Positions 8,520-14,390 of a DNA stretch of 17,230 nucleotides are shown here, one piece after another. The position numbers were made by a program, and so were the translations under genes. This DNA is from Anaerolineae bacterium. GTDB lineage: Bacteria > Chloroflexota > Anaerolineae > 4572-78 > J111. Each line of letters opens with the position of its first letter. Within the stretch, counting starts at the first letter, position 1. Under the pieces are notes generated by a model. It did no database searches. It worked only from the letters and a program-made list of their open reading frames with translations, and was not told the origin of the DNA. Location of the stretch: NCBI GenBank assembly GCA_020433835.1, contig JAGRBY010000065.1, forward strand, positions 1 to 17,230. The letters run 5' to 3'.

Positions 8520-8544
8520 CCAAGTGACTGTCACCTGGCTTTTT
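8520..8544 (+). terminator. Solo repeat core acting as likely terminator of the LuxR gene
   Basis: CCAAGTGA (8520-8527), CTG, TCACCTGG (8531-8538), with one G-T wobble pair, followed by C and TTTTT (8540-8544). The sequence AAGTGACTGTCACC (8522-8535) is the inner core of the repeat elements at 3139-3250 and 5533-5653. It starts 10 nt after the stop codon. The outer TTACGCA ends are absent. Confidence 0.55.
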
Positions 8545-8654
8545 GGATGATACCTCTTATGCCCTTACTTTGCACTACGGACAATTGAGACTATTATTGG
8601 ATTACAACAGTTATGTTCTACATTCCACAGATTTCACGATAAGGCAAACGCACA

Positions 8655-9659
8655 ATGAACTATCGCCCCCTGGGCCGTACCGGCGCTAAAGTGTCGCCAC
8701 TGGTGCTGGGCACCGACAATTTTCTCAATCCCACGCCGGAGGCCGACTCAATCCGGCTAATTAACCGAGCGCTAGAGGCGGGGATCAATCTCATCGACAC
8801 CAGCAACAGCTACAAGCAAGGCGACAGCGAGCGCATCATCGGCAAAGCGCTGGCCGAAAACGGGCAGCGGGATGCGGTCATCATTGCCACCAAAGTGCAT
8901 TACCCAACCGGTCCCGGCCCAAACGATCGCGGCAACTCGCGGCTGCACATTATGAAGGCGTGTGAAGACTCGCTGCGGCGACTGCAAACCGACCACATTG
9001 ACCTTTACCAACTCCACCGGCCCGACTTCGAAACGCCCATCGACGAGACGCTGGCGGCGCTGACCGATTTGGTGCATCAAGGGAAAGTGCGCTACATCGG
9101 CAGTTCGACGGCACCGGCCTGGAAGGTGATGGAGGCGCTAATGACCAGCGAATTGAAAGGCTACGTCCGTTTTGTATCGGAGCAGCCGCCCTACAATTTG
9201 CTCGACCGCCGCATCGAGAACGAACTGGTGCCGATGTGCCAGGCCTACGGCTTGGGGCTTATCTGCTGGTCGCCCCTGGCGATGGGCATGCTGGCCGGTC
9301 GCTATGCCAATAATAACATCCGGCCTGATGGCTCGCGGGCCGCACTACGCGGCGGCATCTACGCCGACCGGGTCACGCCCCGCGCAGTCGAGATGGGCAA
9401 TAAGTTTGCCGCCCTGGCGCAGGAGCATAGTTTATCGGGGGCGCAGTTGGCCATTTTGTGGGCCAAGGATCAACCGGGCATCACCGCGCCGATCATCGGC
9501 CCCCGCACGCTTGAGCAGCTTGAGCATCTGCTGCCGGTGCTCGATATGACGCTCGATGATGTGCTGCGCGAAGCCTGCGATGCGCTGGTTCCGCCCGGCA
9601 GCGCCGTAGCTAACTTTCACAACTCCGCACCGTGGATGAAAATGAAGCTGCTGGATTAA
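8655..9659 (+). CDS. Aldo/keto reductase
   Basis: 334 residues. NADPH-dependent oxidoreductase of the aldo/keto reductase superfamily, single TIM barrel. The catalytic tetrad is present: Asp48 and Tyr53 (DTSNSY), Lys80 (IIATK) and His121 (LYQLHRPD). Other family blocks are the N-terminal [58 protein letters not shown], and the nucleotide-binding C-terminal [14 protein letters not shown]. It resembles the bacterial group that includes YajO-like and potassium-channel beta-like proteins. The physiological substrate is unknown. A weak AAGG lies 10 nt before the ATG. The asparaginase-like gene follows after 39 nt, so co-transcription is likely. Confidence 0.95.
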   Translation: MNYRPLGRTGAKVSPLVLGTDNFLNPTPEADSIRLINRALEAGINLIDTSNSYKQGDSERIIGKALAENGQRDAVIIATKVHYPTGPGPNDRGNSRLHIMKACEDSLRRLQTDHIDLYQLHRPDFETPIDETLAALTDLVHQGKVRYIGSSTAPAWKVMEALMTSELKGYVRFVSEQPPYNLLDRRIENELVPMCQAYGLGLICWSPLAMGMLAGRYANNNIRPDGSRAALRGGIYADRVTPRAVEMGNKFAALAQEHSLSGAQLAILWAKDQPGITAPIIGPRTLEQLEHLLPVLDMTLDDVLREACDALVPPGSAVANFHNSAPWMKMKLLD

Positions 9660-9698
9660 CGCTCTATTACCCCCTACCCCTTCATTTAACGAGGACCT

Positions 9699-10184
9699 AT
9701 GAAGATAAAAATATTCTCCGTCGGCGGTACTATCGACAAAATCTATTTCGACAAACTGAGCGAATATCAGGTCGGCTTTCCCAGTATCCGCGATATTTTG
9801 GAGGCGCTGCCCATTGCCTTCGAGTATGAAATCGAGTCGCTGCTGCGCAAAGACAGCCTCGATATGAACGACGAAGATCGCGCCCTCATCCGCGCCAAAG
9901 TTGAAGCCGATCCGGCAGCGAAAGTCATCATCACCCACGGCACCGATAGAATGGTCAATACCGGCCAGGCGCTGGTCAACATTCCCGGCAAGTGCATCGT
10001 ACTGACCGGCGCGATGGAACCGGCTCATTACAAATCGAGCGATGCGGTTTTTAATGTGGGGGTTGCTGTTGGGGCCGTCTCGTCGCTGGCGGATGGCGTC
10101 TATGTCGCGATGAATGGCCGTATTTTTGATCCGTTCAAGGTTCGGAAGAATAGAGAGCTGGGTGTTTTTGAAGAGATACCATAG
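9699..10184 (+). CDS. Half-length asparaginase-like protein (N-terminal domain only)
   Basis: 161 residues, against about 320-340 for L-asparaginases I/II. It covers the N-terminal domain: VGGTID with nucleophile Thr11, SLDMND with Ser53 at the substrate-binding Ser position, THGTD with Thr82 and Asp83, and TGAMEP. The Lys of the second catalytic triad, found in the longer TAADKAS segment of E. coli AnsB, has no equivalent here: the segment VGAVSSLADG is about three residues shorter and has no Lys. The C-terminal domain is absent and the frame ends cleanly at a TAG, with no remnant after it. Stand-alone proteins of this type are known as hypothetical 'asparaginase domain' proteins; hydrolytic activity is doubtful. 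The start is well supported by GAGG 5 nt upstream of the ATG. Probably in one operon with the aldo/keto reductase. Confidence 0.85.
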   Translation: MKIKIFSVGGTIDKIYFDKLSEYQVGFPSIRDILEALPIAFEYEIESLLRKDSLDMNDEDRALIRAKVEADPAAKVIITHGTDRMVNTGQALVNIPGKCIVLTGAMEPAHYKSSDAVFNVGVAVGAVSSLADGVYVAMNGRIFDPFKVRKNRELGVFEEIP

Positions 10185-10224
10185 GTACAATCTCAGTTGA
10201 GACGATAGTGAGAATGAAATGTAT

Positions 10225-10284
10225 TGGAGCGACAAAGCTTGCTTTGTCATCAATGTTGGGGTCAAAGTAAACTTTGACGCTCCA
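10225..10284. repeat. Composite palindromic repeat (cruciform with two inner hairpins)
   Basis: Outer arms TGGAGCG (10225-10231) and CGCTCCA (10278-10284) enclose two 18-bp palindromes, GACAAAGCTTGCTTTGTC (10231-10248) and GTCAAAGTAAACTTTGAC (10261-10278), separated by 12 nt. As RNA it would form a three-way structure. It lies 40 nt after the asparaginase-like gene and 24 nt before the SEC-C gene. There is no T-tract, so it is probably a REP/BIME-like repeat rather than an ordinary terminator. Bases 3894-3942 (AGTCAAAGT ... GTTGGCGCTCC) look like a decayed relative. Confidence 0.7.
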
Positions 10285-10308
10285 GGCCGTTATTTCCAGA
10301 GGAACATG

Positions 10309-10719
10309 ATGAAAATCTCACCCAACGCGCCCTGCCCGTGCGGGCGCGGGCTTAAATACAAAAAATGCTGCGGCGCACTTCATCGCGGACAGCCGGCGGT
10401 GACGCCGGAGGATTTAATGCGCTCGCGCTACTCGGCTTATGCGTTGAAAAACGTGGCCTATATTATGAAAACAACCCACCCGCTCAGTCCACACTATCAA
10501 GCCAACCCGGCGGCCTGGGAGGCCCAACTCAAAATCTTTTGCGATACCACCCGTTTCGAAAAGCTGAACGTGCTGTCAACCCAAAAAGGCAGCACACCCG
10601 ACGAGGGCTACGTCACCTACCGGGCTACAATGTTTCAGGGCACGCGCGACATCTCATCGACCGAGCGCAGTTTGTTTCGAAGGTTGCAGGGGCGGTGGTT
10701 GTATGTGGAAGGGAAGTAG
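10309..10719 (+). CDS. YchJ-family SEC-C motif protein
   Basis: 136 residues. It begins with a SEC-C zinc motif: Cys9 and Cys11 (CPC), then Cys20-Cys21 (KKCCG) after eight residues, as in the C-terminal tail of SecA. This is followed by [23 protein letters not shown], typical of the YchJ/UPF0225 family, and an NTF2-like second half ([18 protein letters not shown]). The zinc is structural. The function of the family is not settled; suggestions rest on the SecA-like motif. The frame is open from 10219, but that extension runs through the palindromic repeat. Of two adjacent ATG codons (10306 and 10309), the second has GAGG at the better spacing of 6 nt and gives the family's [12 protein letters not shown] start. 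Confidence 0.9.
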   Translation: MKISPNAPCPCGRGLKYKKCCGALHRGQPAVTPEDLMRSRYSAYALKNVAYIMKTTHPLSPHYQANPAAWEAQLKIFCDTTRFEKLNVLSTQKGSTPDEGYVTYRATMFQGTRDISSTERSLFRRLQGRWLYVEGK

Positions 10720-10770
10720 AGATTGGGAGATTGGAGATTAGGAGATTAGAGACTGGAGATTGGAGATGAG
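10720..10770. repeat. Short tandem repeat of a GGAGATT-type octamer
   Basis: Between two convergent stop codons lie about six imperfect copies of an 8-nt unit (GATTGGGA, GATTGGAG, ATTAGGAG, ATTAGAGA and so on). The strand is almost pure purine plus T with no C except one. The same unit builds the arms of the hairpin at 12513-12595. It fills the whole gap, so there is no room for a normal bidirectional terminator here. Confidence 0.8.
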
Positions 10771-11496
10771 TTACTTGCCCGGTTGAAATTCAATCAGCCG
10801 CACATCGGCTTCTGAGACGGTGCCGTGGTGGACGTAGACGTAGTGGGTGATGCCGACGCCCGGCACAAAGTCGACCAACTGGTGATCGGGCAGGGTGCGG
10901 AAGGCGAGGGAATATTGCGTTCGCTCGTCGGCTGCGTCCAAGCCTGTTACATTCTCCAGCGAAACGGTTTCTTCCGCCTCAACGACCCAAAAGTAGGAGA
11001 AATCGCTGCGTGTGATCTGCGCTGTTTCGCCGAAATACTTGTCGGCTTGCAGCGGCATGTCGAGAAATAAACCCCACTCCGTCACCAACTCCATCAGCAA
11101 ATCGTCTTGGTCTTGTAAACGCTGCCAGGTGGTCTCATCGCCATAGTAATACTTGGTGCCGACCTGGACGATGACGTGCGTGCCTGGCTCCTTGCCCGGC
11201 TCGTACCAGGCCAAATCGAGCGGCATCCCCCGCAGCAGATAGCCCTTAACGTGCAGCCGCTCAATCGTGTCGATGACCTCCATCGTCCAGGTGACGTTCT
11301 CCTCACGCACATCCGAGCCGTCTTGCCATTTGACCGTACCCTCATACACCCACGTCGCGCCTTTTTCGAGTGGGAAATCGGCACGCGGTACGGTCGTAGG
11401 CTCCGGCATGGCTGTCGGAGTTGGTTCGACGTCGGGTTGGGTGCAGGCGGTGAGTAAGAGGAGTAGAATTACGCTAAATACTAAGTAGGGTTTCAT
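10771..11496 (-). CDS. Secreted lipoprotein of unknown function
   Basis: 241 residues. A signal peptide with a hydrophobic core VFSVILLLLL ends in the lipobox LTAC, so Cys18 would be lipidated and the protein anchored on the outside of the membrane. A Pro/Thr/Glu-rich spacer follows (EPTPTAMPEPTTVP), common in Chloroflexota exported lipoproteins. The remainder (about 40-241) is a beta-rich globular region with an FPLEKGATWVYEGTVKW opening, as in uncharacterised lipoproteins that begin with 'P-L-x-x-G-x-x-W-x-Y'. No catalytic motif is seen. It lies 50 nt after the antitoxin gene on the same strand, so it may share that transcript. There is no clear Shine-Dalgarno close to the ATG. Confidence 0.85.
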   Translation of the reverse strand: MKPYLVFSVILLLLLTACTQPDVEPTPTAMPEPTTVPRADFPLEKGATWVYEGTVKWQDGSDVREENVTWTMEVIDTIERLHVKGYLLRGMPLDLAWYEPGKEPGTHVIVQVGTKYYYGDETTWQRLQDQDDLLMELVTEWGLFLDMPLQADKYFGETAQITRSDFSYFWVVEAEETVSLENVTGLDAADERTQYSLAFRTLPDHQLVDFVPGVGITHYVYVHHGTVSEADVRLIEFQPGK

Positions 11497-11546
11497 AGGT
11501 AAAAGTTGTGGCTCCAGAAGGACTATTCTTCATAAAGTTTTGGTCA

Positions 11547-11840
11547 TTAGGCCAATTCTATTCGCAGTTGCTTGCCGACAGCACGCGCTAAATATTCCAG
11601 CGACTCAAGTGTGATAGCAGTATTATCCGGATCAAGCAACCGATCTAACTGTGAGCGACTGGTTTGCATCTTCTCAGCTAATGATGTTTTAGTTAGATTG
11701 GTTTCCTTCATAATGTCCGCTATCTGTAAAGCCAAAAGCCGCTTTAAGGCTTTGGCGGATACCTCTTCCAATACACCTTCTTCCGCCAAGAAATCATCAA
11801 AGCTACTACCGCTATATTTATTCATTTTACGCTCATCCAT
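11547..11840 (-). CDS. higA: HigA-like antitoxin, XRE-type HTH
   Basis: 97 residues. The C-terminal part (about 38-97) is a helix-turn-helix of the Cro/C1 type: LALQIADIMKETNLTKTSLA, then TSRSQLDRLLDP as recognition helix and ITLESLEYLARAVGK. The N-terminal 35 residues (FDDFLAEEGVLEEVSAKA) are likely the toxin-binding part. It should neutralise the partner toxin and repress the operon. The ATG at 11840 overlaps the toxin gene by 8 nt, suiting translational coupling. A second in-frame ATG five codons later (11825) is an alternative start. Toxin-first order is the higBA arrangement. The gene symbol is by family, not by proven orthology. Confidence 0.85.
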   Translation of the reverse strand: MDERKMNKYSGSSFDDFLAEEGVLEEVSAKALKRLLALQIADIMKETNLTKTSLAEKMQTSRSQLDRLLDPDNTAITLESLEYLARAVGKQLRIELA

Positions 11841-12177
11841 TTAACCATAAATCCTTTCGTCGACGGGCCAGTTCCAAATCTTTTTTAGGTGTTTTGCGAG
11901 ACTTCTTAATAAAGCTATGCAACAGAGCCATTTCACTACCGCGAACAGTAAACAAGACACGTGCAATACGTCCACCGCTTAAACGAATGCGTACTTCCCA
12001 CAAATCAGCTTCCATCTTTCTAACAAGAGGCATCCCTAAAGGCCAGCGAAACTGAACAAGTTTAATGTCTTCTCCAATGGTTTTACGATCTTCTTTATCC
12101 AAACTTTTCAACCATTCTCGAACAGGTTCGTTTCCAGCATCTGTAAGAAAGAAGACGACGTCCAACACGGTATTCAT
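11833..12177 (-). CDS. higB: HigB-like toxin (Gp49 / RelE superfamily)
   Basis: 114 residues, the normal size. It belongs to the phage-derived Gp49-like HigB family of RelE-superfamily mRNA interferases, which cleave mRNA in the ribosome. The family features are the N-terminal REWLKSLDKEDRKTIGEDI, the core LWEVRIRLSGGRIARVLFTV with basic residues for RNA contact, and the C-terminal LLHSFIKKSRKTPKKDLELA followed by RRRKDLW. It is the first gene of a two-gene operon and overlaps the antitoxin by 8 nt. There is no recognisable Shine-Dalgarno before the ATG, and the predicted transcription start is within a base or two of it, so it may be translated from a leaderless message. Confidence 0.88.
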   Translation of the reverse strand: MNTVLDVVFFLTDAGNEPVREWLKSLDKEDRKTIGEDIKLVQFRWPLGMPLVRKMEADLWEVRIRLSGGRIARVLFTVRGSEMALLHSFIKKSRKTPKKDLELARRRKDLWLNG

Positions 12178-12184
12178 GAAGAGT

Positions 12185-12213
12185 ATTGTACCATATAAGG
12201 TACGTTACCCCAA
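12185..12213 (-). promoter_or_regulatory. Promoter and operator of the toxin-antitoxin operon
   Basis: On the minus strand TTGGGG (12208-12213), a 17-nt spacer and TACAAT (12185-12190) form a plausible sigma-70 type promoter. The palindrome GTACC-ATATAA-GGTAC (12188-12203) covers the spacer and overlaps the -10, where an autoregulating HigA would bind. The expected start point falls at about 12178, directly before the toxin ATG at 12177. Confidence 0.5.
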
Positions 12214-12512
12214 GTACTTATAGGAATTCTCAAATAAGGGGACATCTAATAATTACTTTATCTACGTTACTATAACACCACCACGCAATGTCGAATGACA
12301 CCTTCGTCACGTAGGGAAGAAGTCAGTCATCTGTCACTTGACGCAGCCCGCTTGTATCGCGTATCATCAGAATGCACGCCTCACCCTGACCCCCTTTATC
12401 CCCAAGCCCAGCAAATGACACGAAATTGCCTTGTTTTTGCTGTCACATAATGTTAAGATCCTACCTTAGTAAGTGCGTAACGCGAACAATTGTCTCTAAA
12501 CCTTATTGCGTA
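12214..12512. other. Intergenic region before the ABC operon
   Basis: About 300 nt with no convincing gene. On the plus strand TTGTTT (12431-12436), 17 nt, TAAGAT (12454-12459) is a weak promoter candidate for the ABC exporter genes. TGTCACTTGACGCAG near 12332-12346 and TGCGTAACGC near 12475 recall pieces of the TTACGCA repeat family but are too degraded to call. The rest is featureless. Confidence 0.3.
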
Positions 12513-12600
12513 TTGGAGATAAAGAGATAGGGAGATAAGGAGATTAGACCATTCAATCTCCCAATCTCCTTATCTCCTAATCACCTAATCTCCAAAGGAG
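12513..12600 (+). repeat. GGAGATT-type repeat forming a long hairpin beside the ABC ribosome binding site
   Basis: Inner exact 15-bp arms GGAGATAAGGAGATT (12531-12545) and AATCTCCTTATCTCC (12563-12577) with a 17-nt loop, and outer exact 8-bp arms TTGGAGAT (12513-12520) and ATCTCCAA (12588-12595). The Shine-Dalgarno AAAGGAG (12594-12600) begins inside the last two bases of the outer arm and is spaced 5 nt from the ATG at 12606. The repeat unit is that of 10720-10770, here arranged head to head. Confidence 0.85.
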
Positions 12601-12605
12601 AGCCT

Positions 12606-14390
12606 ATGGAATTACCCTTACAACGTTATTGGGCGCTATTAGCCCACTACTTAGCCCCGCTGCGCTGGAAAGTGGGGCTGCTGGCCGGGCTGATTTTTAG
12701 CGGGATAGCCCTGCAGTTGGTCAACCCGCAGTTTATCCGTTACTTCATCGATACCGCCATTAACACGACCGATACCCGACCGCTTTATTGGGCGGCACTC
12801 ACCTTTTTGGGCGCGTCGCTGCTGATGCAAGCGGTGGGTGTGGCAGCAACGTACGTGGGCGAGGATGTCGGCTGGCAGTCGACCAACCAACTGCGAGCCG
12901 ATTTAGCCCGCCACTGCTTGCACCTCGATATGTCCTTCCACAACGACCGCACCCCCGGCGAAATGATCGAGCGCATCGACGGCGACGTCGCCGACATCGC
13001 CATCTTCTTTGCCCAGTTTGTGATCCAAATTCTCGGCAACATCCTTTTACTCATCGGCATCCTGGTCGTTTTGCTCTGGACCGATTGGCGCATCAGCGCG
13101 GCTTTGACCGTTTACATTATCCTGGCGATGACTGCCCTCACCTATCTGCGCCAGATTGCGGTGCCGCACTGGAAAGCGGCCCGCGAAGCCAGCGCCGACC
13201 TCTTTGGCTTTTTGGAAGAGCATCTGGCCGGCACCGAAGACACCCGCTCTAGCGGCGCGGTGCCGTATGTTATGCGCAACCTGTTCAAATTCAACAAGGT
13301 TCGGCTCGATACCGAACTCAAAGGCGCGACGATGACCATCATCCTGATCGTCATCTGGATTGGTCTGCTGACGTTGGGCCAGATTGTGGCACTAATCTTC
13401 GGCTATTTTCTCTATCAACAAGGGTCGCTGACCATCGGCACGGTTTATCTGATTATCTTTTACACCAACCTTATCTTTCGGCCGCTGCGCGAAATCACCT
13501 CGCAGTTTCAGCTTTTGCAGAAGGCCGTTGCCGGCATCGACCGGGTCGAGGCGCTTATCACCATGGAAAGCAAAATCCGCGAGGTGCCGACCGCGCAGCC
13601 GGTGCTGCCTACCGGGCCGTTGGCCGTTGAATTTCAAAAGGTGACCTTTAGCTATGTTGATGATGAACCGGTGCTGCGCGATGTCTCCTTTCGGCTGGAG
13701 CCGGGACAGGTGTTGGGCCTGTTGGGGCGAACCGGCAGCGGCAAAACCACCCTCACCCGCCTTCTCTTTCGGCTGTACGATATCACCACCGGCCACATTC
13801 AGTTGAGCGACCAGCGCCGCACCAATGGTCACAACGGCGCAACCATCGACATCCGCCAGACCGCGCTGGCCGATTTGCGACAGCGGGTCGGGATGGTGAC
13901 GCAGGATGTGCAGTTATTCCGGGCCACCGTGCGCGATAACCTGACCTTCTTCGACCGCTCGATCCCCGACGCGCAGATTTTGGAGGTCATCGACACCCTG
14001 GAACTGGGCAGTTGGTTCAACGCCTTGCCCGATGGTCTCGACACCGAACTGGAAACCGAAGGCCACAATCTATCTGCCGGCGAGGCCCAATTGCTGGCCT
14101 TTACCCGCGTTTTTCTGCAAGACCCCGGCCTGGTCATTCTCGATGAAGCCTCATCGCGGCTCGATCCGGCCACCGAGCAGCTTATCGAGCGGGCCGTCGA
14201 CAAGTTGCTGCACGATCGCACCGGCATCATTGTAGCCCACCGCTTAACCACCGTTGAGCGGGCCGACCAAATTATGATTTTGGAGAACGGCCGCATCCGC
14301 GAGCTAGGCGCATACGACGCATTGGTCAGCGACCCGACGTCGCGCTTTGCCCAACTGCGGCAGACCGGTTTAACGGAGGTGTTAGCATGA
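12606..14390 (+). CDS. ABC exporter half-transporter, subunit 1 (canonical Walker B, degenerate signature)
   Basis: 594 residues: an ABC_membrane domain with six helices (about 20-310) fused to a nucleotide-binding domain (about 330-590), the layout of multidrug/lipid-type exporters. Walker A GRTGSGKTT (374-382), Q-loop GMVTQDVQLF, signature LSAGE (489-493) instead of LSGGQ, Walker B with Asp513 and catalytic Glu514 (VILDEASSRLD), and H-loop His545 (IIVAHR). The altered signature fits one member of a heterodimer. The strong AAAGGAG site fixes the ATG. The next gene overlaps by 4 nt (ATGA), so the two are translationally coupled. Exported substrate unknown. Confidence 0.95.
   Translation: MELPLQRYWALLAHYLAPLRWKVGLLAGLIFSGIALQLVNPQFIRYFIDTAINTTDTRPLYWAALTFLGASLLMQAVGVAATYVGEDVGWQSTNQLRADLARHCLHLDMSFHNDRTPGEMIERIDGDVADIAIFFAQFVIQILGNILLLIGILVVLLWTDWRISAALTVYIILAMTALTYLRQIAVPHWKAAREASADLFGFLEEHLAGTEDTRSSGAVPYVMRNLFKFNKVRLDTELKGATMTIILIVIWIGLLTLGQIVALIFGYFLYQQGSLTIGTVYLIIFYTNLIFRPLREITSQFQLLQKAVAGIDRVEALITMESKIREVPTAQPVLPTGPLAVEFQKVTFSYVDDEPVLRDVSFRLEPGQVLGLLGRTGSGKTTLTRLLFRLYDITTGHIQLSDQRRTNGHNGATIDIRQTALADLRQRVGMVTQDVQLFRATVRDNLTFFDRSIPDAQILEVIDTLELGSWFNALPDGLDTELETEGHNLSAGEAQLLAFTRVFLQDPGLVILDEASSRLDPATEQLIERAVDKLLHDRTGIIVAHRLTTVERADQIMILENGRIRELGAYDALVSDPTSRFAQLRQTGLTEVLA

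Noticed and set aside
9432..10265. 277-codon open frame on the minus strand
   Set aside because: It lies antisense to the aldo/keto reductase and asparaginase-like genes, both of which have clear family motifs. The translated product shows no domain and starts inside a repeat.
12320..12480. Possible further copy of the TTACGCA repeat element
   Set aside because: Fragments TGTCACTTGACGCAG and TGCGTAACGC resemble parts of it, but order, spacing and symmetry are not kept.
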